From Penelope pileata (Eukaryota; Chordata; Aves; Galliformes; Cracidae), in assembly GCA_013396635.1 (NCBI GenBank), contig WBMW01005278.1, positions 868,355 to 932,354 on the forward strand: a stretch of 64,000 nucleotides of DNA, written 5' to 3'. Positions 1-10,559 of the stretch are shown piece by piece. The position numbers and the translations under genes were made by a program. The notes beneath the pieces are model-generated. The model searched no databases. It was not told the DNA's origin and worked only from the letters and a program-made list of their open reading frames with translations. How positions within the stretch are numbered: the stretch's first letter is position 1; each line of letters starts with the position of its first letter.

Positions 1-615
1 GGCTGAGCTTGGCAAGTGCTGGTGCCCAATCTCACCCTGACCCTACAAGAGGCTGCAGGCAAATGAACACAATCTTCACGTGGGTGCAGGCATCAGTGTG
101 TTCCAAACTGCTTGCAGGGTCACTCAGCTGTTAATTGACAGGATAAAAGTAATCAAATGGAAATTTCTGCATTTTTCTAAACTAGAAGCTTACAGACTGC
201 AGGTAAATGAAGACGGAAACAAGGCAAGGGAAACCAAAATTAACATCGGTCTTCTGAGAAGATACTGGCATGAATACATTTGATGCATTATATATTTGAC
301 TGATGAAGGACCCATAACTCACCAGAAGTAATGGCTTACACTGAGTAATGGAGGTTCCTCTTTCAAGATGAAGCATTAGTCACTTAAATGCCTTCCACAT
401 CACACTGAAAAAAAACGTTTTGACTATTTAAGTACTGGCTTTTTTTATAAGAATTTATATATTAAAAAAAAAAACATTTCCAGTTGAAATATGGCGTCCT
501 ATTAGTCAAAATAAATATCGCAAATCCCATTTCCTTGCATCTTCTTTTGCTTTGCTGTGAGCGCTCTGTCAGCATTTGGCTGTTACCTGTTCGTAGGTTC
601 TTGTTCCCCGTAGAC
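1..615. other. unique non-coding stretch, no gene seen
   Basis: Moderately AT-rich sequence left of the hAT transposon. It has A-runs and T-runs around 408-475 but no recognisable exon, repeat tail or RNA gene. The short open frames on both strands show no family motif. Confidence 0.5.
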
Positions 616-2344
616 CATGGGTGTCCAAACTTTCGTCTTGCCTGGGCCGTACTGAGTGAAGAGGAATTGTCTCAGGCTGCATATAAAATATATGACAGTT
701 AATGTAAATAACTAGGAAAACTTACTTTTTTTCTGTATTTTTATTAAAACACTAAAAAAAGAGAGCAATGGAAACATAAAAGTAGTGGGATATTTGACCT
801 TGTTTTTGTGAAACTAATGCATCAATGTCTGGTTCGATGGAAGTGGCTGCAATTCTTAGGGAGTTCTCAGGGTGTTCATGAGAGGTTTTTGAGGAAATAC
901 GCCTCTTCTTGTGCTTCATCCTTGAGAATAGATAGATATATGTATCACCAAAAGGTGAAGACATGAGTAAGGTGTGGCTGCGAAGCAAGGGACAAGAGAG
1001 GTCTTACAGAAGTCTAGTGAAGAGACATGATCAAATTTTTCTTTTAGTTGAATGTCTGATTGCAACTCTATACATTCAATTTGAAAATTTGCTAGTAATG
1101 TGTTTATGATGTTGACTGAAAATGGAGTCACAAATATACCAAAAAATTGATTTTTTTCTTGAAATCTTGAAATCTATTCTCAAATGCCTTTATCGAAACA
1201 GAAAGCAAGGCTGCATATTTTTCACTGTTCACAGGGCTGTGTTTAGCCAAAGTATCAAAATGCATGAAATTATTTGCTGTAATTTGACCTTGCCACAATT
1301 TAAGTTTCATTTCAAATGCTGTAACAGTCTGAAACAGCACAGATAGTTGATTTTCACCTTGAAGACACATGTTTAACTATTTAAATGAGCGGTCAAATCC
1401 ACAAAAACACTAAATCTGTGAGCCATTCTTCATCTTCAAGTCCTGGCACAAATTTTTCTTTTGATTTCATAAATGATTGGATTTCACTTCACAAATCATA
1501 AAGTCTTTTCAGCATTTTACCCTGATTTGACCACTTTGCTTCAGAAAAGTGAGGTCCCCATCATCAGCATCCATACATTTAAGGAACTCCTGGAATTGGT
1601 GATGATTCAATCCCTTGTAAAATTTCACAGCTTTTATGACAATTTGCATGACATTATCCATTTCTAAAGCTTTTGCACACCAATTTTCTTGATGTACGAT
1701 GCAGTCATATTTCATCAAACATGAGCAGACACTGGCACTTACATGGTCTTCTATGAATTTTGTAAAAGTCCCTTTTTTTTTTCTTTTTTTNTTGGGGCAC
1801 CACTGGTAGCTATAACACATGTGCTGACAAAAGTTAAAGAAAAACACTTTAGTGTATTTTTTACTGCTTTGTATAAATCAAGAGATGTAGTTGTGTCTTT
1901 TGATGGCACCAAAGAAGCCATTTCTTCCACGACATGATATTCGTTATCAATACCTCTAGTGAAAATGGCAAGTTGAGCCCTGTCTGTAGCATCAATAACT
2001 TCATCTACCACCAAAGCATAAAATTTGGAATGAGCAGCTTCACTCTCCAAATTTCTTTTGATAGATTTTCCTATTTCTTCAATCCACCTGGCTATAGTCT
2101 GGTGAGACAAGACAAGTTTAGAAAAATCTGTTTTTTTTTTTTTTTATCAGGACAAATCACATCTGCCACGCTTTCCAAACATTCCTTGATACACTCACCA
2201 TCAGTAAATAGTTCTCATTTTTTTGTAATCACATTTGCTCCCACCGTTTGCTACTCGCTGTTGCCATGGCAACATGGCAGCCTGGTGCAGGCCACGTTCT
2301 GAGCTCTACTGGGCCGCACATAACCCACGGGCTGGACATGCCTG
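616..2344 (-). mobile_element. hAT-superfamily (Charlie-like) DNA transposon relic
   Basis: The left end begins CATGGGTGTCCA and the right end, read on the opposite strand, begins CAGGCATGTCCA. These are degraded terminal inverted repeats matching at about 10 of the first 15 bases. Just inside each end lie related phrases around CTGGGCCG/GGGCCGCA, typical of the subterminal region of such elements. The interior carries a broken minus-strand transposase (separate entry). The element is about 1.7 kb, shorter than an autonomous hAT element, and the N-terminal zinc-finger part of the transposase is not visible, so an internal deletion is likely. No convincing 8-bp target duplication is visible: the flanks are ccgtagac and tataagcc. 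The superfamily call rests on recognised transposase blocks; the exact family name is not determined. Confidence 0.75.
752..2290 (-). pseudogene. hAT transposase pseudogene (frameshifted)
   Basis: On the minus strand, successive frames follow the order of a hAT transposase of the kind also found in domesticated genes such as GTF2IRD2. At 2110-1800 comes the block with RWIEEIGKSI, then ALVVDEVIDATDRAQLAIF (the first catalytic Asp region) and SLVPSKDTTT. At 1700-1510 comes YDCIVHQENWCAKAL followed by LNHHQFQEFL. At 1370-1130 comes LQGENQLSVLFQTVTAFE. At 990-760 comes the C-terminal dimerisation block with SRMKHKKRR and SLRIAATSIEPDIDALVSQK. Upstream of 2110, frame-broken remnants of the segment before the first block reach about 2290. 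At least three frame changes and internal stops make it non-functional. One break lies in a homopolymer containing an N at 1791, so part of that damage may be sequencing error. The transposase would have catalysed cut-and-paste transposition. Confidence 0.8.
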
Positions 2345-2609
2345 TATAAGCCTATGGTGAAAAATTACCATCTTCTACTAATTAAGTTTAATTTACATTA
2401 CTACATGGAGTTGTTCTTGCGTTATGGCAGCTGCTGGAGCCCGTTCAGAGGCGGCTCTGTGCCTCCTCTGTGGTCAGATGGGCGCTGCCGGGGTCAGGAC
2501 TGCTCCCTCCGAGCACTGCAGACTCCTCTCACGCACAGCTGAGAAGGACAACTGGAACAATACGTTTGTCAGAAGCTGGTAAAAAAAAAATGCATAAAGA
2601 ACTAAATGT
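2345..2609. other. unique non-coding stretch between hAT relic and duplicated block
   Basis: It includes a GC-rich patch (about 2430-2540) and an A-run just before 2591. No repeat or exon is recognised. Confidence 0.4.
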
Positions 2610-3273
2610 GCAGGCAGAACAAATATGTCGATATTTTTTATGGTGGGTGTGTTTGTGCAACGTGCGGCGACCTCAGAAACCACGGGGTAGGTGCAGACCT
2701 CACCTGGAGGTATGCTCCAAACCTTGCAAGCTACAAAACCTTTGTGCTACAGCTTAGAATTTTTCACTCAATTACTCCTATGGAACTTCCTAAATCATTT
2801 GTATTTCTCTTAACAAAGAGACAGTTTAAAAAGACTAACTTTCATAATATCTTTTTTGGAAAGTGAAGTACATCTTTGTGCATTTCTTTCATGCTAAAAA
2901 AGTTAACAGAGGCACAGCAGCCCCCGCCTCAGCCGTGTTCCTCCCTGTGAGGAGCCGATGGGACCGCCCTGAGCAGGGCTCAGGAACAGTGCAGAAACTG
3001 TAGATTAAATCTGGGGACAAAGTGCTGCGATGGGATACAACCTGCGAGCTCTGAAGCCAGGGTAGGCGAGGGGCTGTGGGAATGCTGGAGAGGGAGCTTC
3101 AGACATCAACATTTGGGCCCCTTTCTCTGTAATAACACTTCTGAGCTCAGAGACAGGAGGAGTCACTGTGGAGAACTCATTCGCTAATAATACATTATTA
3201 ATGATGTCTGTGGACATGGGCTGCTTCGGAAGGAACACCCGGCGCTGCGTGAAGGCCGTGGGGCCTGCAGGCC
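2610..3273 (+). repeat. 664-bp direct duplicate, copy 1 (probable assembly artefact)
   Basis: This block begins GCAGGCAGAACAAATATG and ends GGGGCCTGCAGGCC. The same sequence recurs at 3275-3938 with a constant offset of 665, and I saw no mismatch wherever I compared the two. The copies are separated by one N at 3274, and copy 1 ends exactly at that N. Unmerged overlapping contig ends explain this better than a perfect recent tandem duplication. The content is unique non-coding DNA. Confidence 0.9.
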
Positions 3274-3274
3274 N
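3274..3274. other. single-N assembly junction
   Basis: One ambiguous base sits precisely between two identical 664-bp blocks. It marks a gap or a contig join, not a real base of unknown identity. Confidence 0.85.
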
Positions 3275-3938
3275 GCAGGCAGAACAAATATGTCGATATT
3301 TTTTATGGTGGGTGTGTTTGTGCAACGTGCGGCGACCTCAGAAACCACGGGGTAGGTGCAGACCTCACCTGGAGGTATGCTCCAAACCTTGCAAGCTACA
3401 AAACCTTTGTGCTACAGCTTAGAATTTTTCACTCAATTACTCCTATGGAACTTCCTAAATCATTTGTATTTCTCTTAACAAAGAGACAGTTTAAAAAGAC
3501 TAACTTTCATAATATCTTTTTTGGAAAGTGAAGTACATCTTTGTGCATTTCTTTCATGCTAAAAAAGTTAACAGAGGCACAGCAGCCCCCGCCTCAGCCG
3601 TGTTCCTCCCTGTGAGGAGCCGATGGGACCGCCCTGAGCAGGGCTCAGGAACAGTGCAGAAACTGTAGATTAAATCTGGGGACAAAGTGCTGCGATGGGA
3701 TACAACCTGCGAGCTCTGAAGCCAGGGTAGGCGAGGGGCTGTGGGAATGCTGGAGAGGGAGCTTCAGACATCAACATTTGGGCCCCTTTCTCTGTAATAA
3801 CACTTCTGAGCTCAGAGACAGGAGGAGTCACTGTGGAGAACTCATTCGCTAATAATACATTATTAATGATGTCTGTGGACATGGGCTGCTTCGGAAGGAA
3901 CACCCGGCGCTGCGTGAAGGCCGTGGGGCCTGCAGGCC
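3275..3938 (+). repeat. 664-bp direct duplicate, copy 2
   Basis: Repeat of 2610-3273. After 3938 the sequence continues into GC-rich unique DNA (GCCAGGTGCAGCTCC), whereas copy 1 stops at the N. Copy 2 is therefore joined to the right flank and copy 1 to the left flank, as expected when two contigs overlap by 664 bp and were laid end to end. Confidence 0.9.
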
Positions 3939-4130
3939 GCCAGGTGCAGCTCCATGGAGCATGCACAGGCACCGCAGAACGCCTGCACAGACCCGGGTGC
4001 GTTCCCTGTGCTCTGGGGAACAGCACTGGAGGGCAGAACCCCCTTCGAGGGTGCTGCTGGGAACAGTGTCCGGTAAAACAGAAACAAAAACCAGAACAGA
4101 AGATCCCCCCGCCACTCGTTTGGTGCCGTA

Positions 4131-4496
4131 GCACAAACCATTACGCACTTGGTTTTCCACTGCTGCTTTGCAAACCTGAGTACAATAGCTGATCTCAAAT
4201 TTTCTTCAATTGTTGCTGAATTTTGGTGAATTCCTTAGCAAAATAACCTTTACAATGTCAATTTTGCTTAATGCTGCTGGCCCTTAAAGGAGCCCAGAGC
4301 AGCCCCGCCCTGGGGCCAGCCCCCCAGTCACAATGGGAGCACAGGGCACAGTATGGCTCCTTTAAGGGCCAGCAATTGACTTTGTAAATGTAACTTTGCT
4401 AAGGAATTCACCAAAAACCAAAGAAAATTTGAGATCAGCTCTTGTACTCAGGTTTGCAAAGCAGCAGTGGAAAACCAAGCGCGTAATGGTTTGTGC
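4131..4496. repeat. large imperfect inverted repeat (fold-back), possible MITE
   Basis: The left arm 4131-4294 starts GCACAAACCATTACGC and ends GCTGGCCCTTAAAGGAGCC. The right arm 4355-4496 starts GGCTCCTTTAAGGGCCAGC and ends GCGTAATGGTTTGTGC, the reverse complement. Between these, GTTTTCCACTGCTGCTTTGC, AACCTGAGTACAA, TGATCTCAAATTTTC and GAATTCCTTAGCAAA in the left arm all have inverted partners in the right arm. The left arm is longer by roughly 20 bases, mostly an insertion near 4211-4227. The loop is about 60 bp and GC-rich. No coding potential is seen. It could be a non-autonomous DNA transposon or fold-back element; transcribed, it would form a long hairpin RNA. Family unknown. Confidence 0.85.
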
Positions 4497-5160
4497 TGCA
4501 TTGTATTGCATTTGCTATTTGATGGTCTGGTAACACTTTAATAGCCTTGAATGAGCATTTAATTTAGATTTAATAGGGTAGCTTCTCTGTTGTAATTAAA
4601 TATCAATTGATTGTTAAAAGTGCTCTTACTGATTTAATATATAAGAGATAAACCTGGTTTGCTGTATAATTAACTTAGAACACAAAAATAAAAGTGCAAT
4701 TAAATTTCTAGAAGACAGGGCTTGTATAAAAGTTCAGCAAGTTGGTGAACATGAGAGGAATTAAACAGAAATAACGTTAAAAATTGTGTTTAATAAGGGT
4801 ACTGAGATCTATTAATTAGCTTGGTTAACTATTGATGATTTTGACCTTTGATGTAGAGATTCCTTAGAGATGGAAATCAAACAATGAAAGTGACTGTTCC
4901 CACTAGGCATGCGTGGTGCCAAGAGACAGTTTTCTTCAAACAGGTATAGAAAAACTGTCAAGCACCTGGTGTAATTTTAATGGTTTTTGCAGCAGGAATA
5001 GTGTTTATCTTATCTGCACATTAAAAATTCAACCTTTTAGATATTCAGCTGCACCACAATTTACAAATAGGCACTTAATTCCCCCTCCACATCTATGCTT
5101 CAGCTGTTACTCCTGGAGAATTGTTCAATAGGGTCATTCTCTTAAAAATGGAACAACTGA
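4497..5160. other. AT-rich unique DNA, candidate conserved non-coding element
   Basis: A run free of recognised repeats and dense in TAATTA/ATTAAT-type homeodomain core motifs (around 4598, 4669 and 4814), with a CCTTTGATG stretch near 4845. This composition is common in vertebrate developmental enhancers. Conservation cannot be tested here. Confidence 0.3.
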
Positions 5161-6225
5161 GGCCAGGCAGAGTGATGTTACTGTTAGCCCCAGAGAGCTG
5201 CCCACGTGTGCAGCATTAACCCTGCAGCAGAGCCAGTCTCCTTCCAACCTGCTTCAAGCAAATGAAAACATCAATGATCCGAGCATTGTCGGAATGACCT
5301 CAAAGCGTGCTTACATGGCTGGCTGTGCAGTTCCATCACATATGTGAAGCCCTTTGCTACTGAATTAAGATATTTACTCCCTTCCAGACATCACCAGGAC
5401 TCTTTTCACAGCCCTGCTGCCCACATGCACCTTGCACTGTGCCTGTGCTGCAGTGACCGTGCCTGCAATATGCCTTCCTCCCCTGGCACATGCAGCACAC
5501 TGAAAACAAACAACACAGCAGAACATTAACAGCTTTTGTGCTGTCCAACCCACTGCCTTCCACGTGTCCTCAAACATTTTGCTTCCATTGGAGTTCATGG
5601 AGACAAGTTTTTTTCAATAAATGCCATTTCACATACCGCGGTTGGGATCCCGTTTTGGGACGCCTGCTGTGAAACCCTGCTGGTGTGCATCCCAGCACCT
5701 GGTCCCTCACCTCATGGCTGCATGCAAGCAGGGACATGGGGTGCCCAGAACCTCTGCTTGGCTCCCCCTGACATTCAGAGATGCTTCCACAGCTGAGCCA
5801 CACTCAAAGCTATCCCATCTCAAGATGGCAAATCCCACAAATGCAGGTTTGGCTATGGCAGGTATGGTTGAAAAACATATATATTTTTTTAATATTACTA
5901 TTTCATTTTCCTTGAAATTACCTGTCAAAACCATTCCAGGTGTTTGACAAAGTAAAATCAAGATTGATTTTTAAGTCAGCTCTTTCCCAAAAATGCCCAA
6001 GAACGGTGTGTGTTATGCTATTAAAATAGAATTGCTGTTAGAATAGGATTGCTATGGAAGGGGAGTCTTGTGGGGTGCTGGTGCATAGTGTGAGGGATGG
6101 CAGAAACAGAAGAAAACCAACATGGGTGCTCAGGACAGCGAGATGGACAGCCAGAAGGACACTGATGATGGTTCTCATCACAGCCGTCGAGGCTGAGATT
6201 CTGGGAGCAGCTGAACTGGAAGACT
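5161..6225. other. unique non-coding stretch
   Basis: Mixed composition with no recognised repeat or exon until the CR1 fragment at 6226. The short open frames on both strands around 5340-5960 have no recognisable motif. Confidence 0.45.
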
Positions 6226-6480
6226 GGAAACTGGAAGAGTGTAGATTTAGACTAGATATAAGGAAGAAATTCTTCACTGTGAGGGTGGTGAGACACTGGA
6301 ACAGGTTGCCCAGAGAAGTCGTTGATGCCCCCTCCCTGGCAGTGTTCAAGGCCAGGCTGGATGGGGCTTTGAGCAACCTGGTCTAGTGGGAGGTGTCCTT
6401 GCCCATGGCAGGGGGTTGGAACAAGATGATCTCTAAGGTCCCTTCCAACCTGAACCATTCTATGATTCTGTGATTCTATG
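6226..6480 (+). mobile_element. CR1 LINE, 5'-truncated 3' end
   Basis: The fragment starts near GGAAACTGGAAGAGTGTAGA, runs through AGATATAAGGAAGAAATTCT, GAACAGGTTGCCCAGAGAAG and GGTTGGAACAAGATGATCTC, and ends in the CR1 tail ATTCTATGATTCTGTGATTCTATG. Severe 5' truncation and lack of a poly(A) tail are normal for avian CR1. It resembles the usual CR1 3' end closely enough to be one of the younger copies here. Without its reverse transcriptase domain it cannot move. Confidence 0.95.
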
Positions 6481-8720
6481 AGAACTTCCCTACAATTCAC
6501 ATTTTTCCACTGAGCACAAGAGAAGTGCTGGTTAAAACACGACTCCAGGGAAGGGAGCGCTGAGCAGCGCTCCGTGCAGCCAGGACAGCCCCTCCGTCAC
6601 ACAGTGCCTCTGGGTGAGTCCGGACAGAAATGAAGTGGAACACAATGAGTTTTCTCACACCCACCAGGTCATGGAGCACTGCTCTTGTTTGTGGTGTGGC
6701 AGCGGACCAGGCTGCACTTACAGCACGCAGGAGCCAGCCTGGAAGATGCAGGTGGGAGCAGACTGACCCGCAGGCTGGGGTCTGTTAGAGCTTGCAAAGG
6801 CTGCACGCAGGGAGCTGGGAGGCACACATTGCTGCCCAGGAGATGATGGCACATTTCAGACCACAGTGAAAATAACAGATCAAATTCACCACTGCTGGCA
6901 CCAGCACCTCCTGGTCTTCCATATCCACACATTCCCAGTGCAGGAGGGAATGTTCTGCTCTTCTGCCCTCCCAAGACGTTTGCTGAAGTATCGCTGTACC
7001 TGGGCTCTCCTGGAGTCCTGCACAGCTCCTGCCACAGGCCGCCTCTGTGCTGGATAAAGCCTCTGAGCTCTATCCTCATATAAATACAGAGAAAGCCTTC
7101 ATTAAGGGCAAAAGTATCCAACAATATGTGCTTGATATAGATGGTTGGTGAGAAAAATCTGACAGCTCAGTCCTGGAATTCTGCTAAATAACGGGTGCTG
7201 CTGGAGGTGACTTGCTCTGCTCACACGGACAGCTTTGTGTCCTGATCACCTCCCAGCCTCAAATGCAAAACTGCACAGAGGCACAGCACTCCATTGGCAT
7301 TACTTTTAGCACAACAACAAGAGTATGCTTGGGTGGTTTACATTTGATTTGAGGTCTAATTTCCCCCCAAAATGCTGGTGGAAAATGAGCACCAACCTTC
7401 TGTAAGTCACAGGACAAAAAATACAATTTACCAATACGTAAATCTTACTTTCACACAGCTCAAAACCAGCAAAGCTTAAAGGCTTTGCAGCTGAGAGCCA
7501 AACTGATCCAGCTCCCTGGAGAGCTCATGCAAAATCCCCCCTGACTCTTCAGGCATTAGAGCAGACCCCTCCACTGACTTTGTAATCTACAAAGGGAAAA
7601 TAATTGGGATTTCCAGAAAATTGGCTCAGCATTATTTTCGCACTATAAATGTTTCTGCTTGGAACCAGAACAAATGGCATGTTTTTCTCCCAACGCAATG
7701 ATAAAACAATTCCCATAATAAATAAATTGTTAAAATGCTTTTTGGAGAAGGTCCCATCCTTGAAAGATGCATTTGCTGGGGATGTCTCTGAAGTGACTTT
7801 CTCATTTCAGAACACCTCATTTCCACCCAAGTGGTAATTGCTGATATCATTACTTTCTAAGAGGCAGTATCTCTCCATCTCCTTCCTTTCCTCCTGCCAA
7901 AAGCTTTCCCCCTCCTGCCTTTATAGCTTATTTCCCTCACCACCCCTCTTTCAGTATAGCAAAGAAGTAATTAAAAACAAAAATTTCCAGCCTTAGCACA
8001 ACAGCAAGGATATAGATCAAGAACATAACGTCAAGAAGTTCTAAAACTAAGGCTGCTCCTGCAACTCACCCAGGGCTCCTTCTCCCCACGCCCTGGGGCA
8101 GGGGGGTGCAGGGCTGTGGGTCTGCAGGATTTGTTGAAACAGAGCAGCTGGGTTGGCCATCTGAAATTAGTGAGAGGACTGACGAAAGGCTCTGTTTTCA
8201 GGATGCATGGAGGTTTGGAAGCACACTGTCTTCACTATGGATTTGTGCTAGGTTAGTCTTTTTTTTTTTTCCCCCAGCAGGTTGTGCTTATTTTTCAAGA
8301 TAGAAACATCACAACAGCCAGGAGAACTTCTGCTGCCCTTACTCCAGGAAAACCCTCCCTCTCACCACCCCCCAGCAAATCATTTTCAGTGAAAATGGGT
8401 TATTTACTTGTTGAAAACCCGCAGTTTGGTCCAGAGACACATCCTCACTGAAGCACTGCCTCCAGCCAGTGGCATTTTCCCTTTCCAAGTGACGTTCTGA
8501 GCCACGCATGCGCAGAACATCAGAGCCCACAGACACCTGGCTGTGGGACACTGCTGCTCTGTGTGCTTCCTCCTCGTCTTCCTCCCCATGTGAGGCCTGG
8601 AAGGGTTTGCAGGTGGGGGGCCCCATGTGCCTGCACAGGGACTCTCCCCTAACGAGCACCTTCATTAGCATTCACGTTTCATCAGCAGAAACCAAGCTTC
8701 CTTTTTTTTTTTCCTTGCAG
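6481..8720. other. unique non-coding stretch
   Basis: About 2.2 kb with no recognised repeat. T-rich runs occur near 8260-8275 and at 8702-8712, the latter forming the polypyrimidine tract of a possible splice acceptor. The open frames are short and show no family motif. Confidence 0.4.
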
Positions 8721-8819
8721 GAAGAACAAACAAAAGCTTTATTATTCTCTGCATTGTCTGCAGGAGTCGGACAACTCTTTGGCTTCGATGAAGATCAAAT
8801 ATTCATGCCATATTCCAAG
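8721..8819 (+). CDS. weak candidate exon, unrecognised protein
   Basis: A long T-rich tract ending in TTCCTTGCAG (8711-8720) is a strong splice-acceptor match. The following 33 codons are open and read EEQTKALLFSALSAGVGQLF then GFDEDQIFMPYSK before a TAG at 8820-8822. A CAAGTAGGA donor-like site overlaps the end, so it could be a terminal exon or a short internal one. I do not recognise the peptide, no partner exon is identified, and acceptor-like sites occur often by chance. It could equally be part of a lncRNA or nothing. Confidence 0.15.
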
Positions 8820-8822
8820 TAG

Positions 8823-9247
8823 GATTTTTGAAGCTACCAGCAGCTCATGTTGTTGAAAACAGTGTCTGGGAAAAAAAAACTCTTCACAGAAAAGTCCTTT
8901 AAAGTGTGTGATGCTCACAGATGAAAAACAGTAGGTCGTTGTATGCAATTTTTGAGGGAATTGAGTGAAGCTACAGCAGGCCACTCAGAACTCCACGCCC
9001 AGTAACAAGCGTGGAAGGCAGTGAAGCAGGGATTCATTTTCAAATGGGGAACTGCAGAAATGAGCGGGGGGGGAGGCTGCAGCGTGCTGGCTGCAGGGCT
9101 CAGCTCCCAGCTGCAGCGTGGGCAGGGAACAGTTCAGCCAGGGCAGGAGCAGAGCTGCTGCTGGCAGCTGGCTGCAGGGCAGGGGGCTGAGTGGGAGGAT
9201 GCCTCTTATTGCAGAGAGCGGGAGGAGGTGGAGATTTCTGTCTCCTT
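8823..9247. other. unique non-coding stretch
   Basis: It includes a run of eight or more Gs at about 9064-9073 and a GC-rich segment at 9080-9200. No gene or repeat is recognised. Confidence 0.4.
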
Positions 9248-9304
9248 AATAATAATAGTATTAATAGCAACAGCAATAGTTATAGCAGTAGCAATAATAA
9301 TAAA
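9248..9304 (+). repeat. imperfect trinucleotide (AAT/AGC-like) microsatellite
   Basis: AATAATAATAGTATTAATAGC continues as AACAGCAATAG, ATAGCAGTAGC and AATAATAATAA. It is an interrupted three-base repeat that has accumulated substitutions. Confidence 0.7.
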
Positions 9305-9526
9305 AGTTCCAGCTGGGTTTTTATACTCATGTAAAGGTTTGGGAGCATCAGGAGCATCCTTCTGAATTTCCAGGAACTTGAACACCTGAACACTCAGGAT
9401 CTCTCTCAAGCCAGCCAGAGGTCACCCAGGTGTCCCCGCTCCATCTCCCTCCATCCTGCTTGTGTCTGATGCTGAAAACATTTAATAACTGATGATAAAG
9501 GTGCAAAAACCTCAAGAATGACCGTC

Positions 9527-9660
9527 CGGGGTCAGACCCATGGTCTCACCGGTGAACCTCCTGTCCCTGCACGTCTGTGCCTAACCCAGCTGCTGCTGGG
9601 AGGTCTGAAGAGCAGAAGGGGTGGCAAACCCTGTTTGAAAGACATGAGTTCACCTGCAGC
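9527..9660. repeat. possible old interspersed repeat fragment
   Basis: The phrase GGGGTCAGACCCATGGTCTC with the following CCTGTCCCTG resembles an old amniote interspersed repeat that contains GGGTCAGACCAAAGGTCC. A similar phrase occurs at 24697-24790. The match is short and the family is not determined. Confidence 0.25.
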
Positions 9661-10469
9661 ACTGCTGGGGATAACAAAGGCTTTTTAAGCTCTTTGGAGT
9701 GTTATAATTTACAAAAGTACCCTCAAACCTTTCAAGGAGGGCCGTAAACACAACTCGTTCCCACTCAAAGCTGGACCTCCAGATGTATCCTGCTCCTGAA
9801 GAGGGCTGCTTTCATTAGGCTGGCTGCTAATTAAGGGGTTTTTTACTTTGCTGATTTACAAATGGATTTCTTACTCCTACTGCCTGCATTGTACATCACA
9901 AAGAAACCAGAATGTACTCTTTCCAAGTGCTTAACAATTCCTTACAGCTCCGCAGCACCCGAGATCACAGAGAAATGAAGCAAGAACAAAGTTGGAGGGG
10001 ATGTAAACATTAGGGAGAGAGCTGCTCCATCTCCCTGGCAGCAGGGCTCGGGCGAGCAGAGCCGTGGGTCTGCTGCTCTCCGTCGTCAGAACGCTGCCAC
10101 TGCACTCACCTGCCCGGCCCCTGCCCTGCTCGCGCCAGCACTCATTGGGATTTTTCTTCTGTTGTCTCCAAAAAGTTGCCATAAAAATGTGATGGCATAC
10201 CTGTTGGTAGGGAGCAGCTTAGGGACATCTGATGGCATTAACCCTTTAACAGCTGCACACACACAAAACTCTGCCATGCTTTTGTACACGGGCAGTCCGC
10301 ATCGTATACTCCCCTGAGTTTTGTTCCAAGGACGCTGCCAGTGCAGCAGGAGTTACAGCTTTGGCAGACTGAGGGACGAATCAAATGTCCAGCTCCCACT
10401 TTAAAGCAATGCTGCTGCCTTTGGGATGACTCAGTTGCTCTTACTCACTGTACCCTCACTGCTCAGGGC

Positions 10470-10559
10470 CATGGCTCAGTGGGCATGGGAGGCAATAGGC
10501 TAGGTTGGACTTGGTGATCATGGAGGTCTTTGCCAACCTTAATGACTCTATGGTTCTAT
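10470..10559 (+). mobile_element. CR1 LINE tail fragment
   Basis: CATGGCTCAGTGGGC then AGGTTGGACTTGGTGATCAT, GGTCTTTGCCAACCTTAATG and a decayed tail ACTCTATGGTTCTATT. Only the last roughly 90 bases of the element are present, with several substitutions against the usual CR1 end. Confidence 0.88.

Noticed and set aside
616..2344. Target-site duplication of the hAT element
   Set aside because: Left flank ccgtagac and right flank tataagcc do not match well enough to claim an 8-bp duplication.
3005..4134. Minus-strand ORFs repeated in both halves of the 664-bp duplicate
   Set aside because: They repeat only because the DNA is duplicated at an assembly junction; no domain is seen.
6226..6480. 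110-codon plus-strand ORF across the CR1 copy (6054-6386)
   Set aside because: It is a frame running from unique DNA into the CR1 3' end, not a gene.
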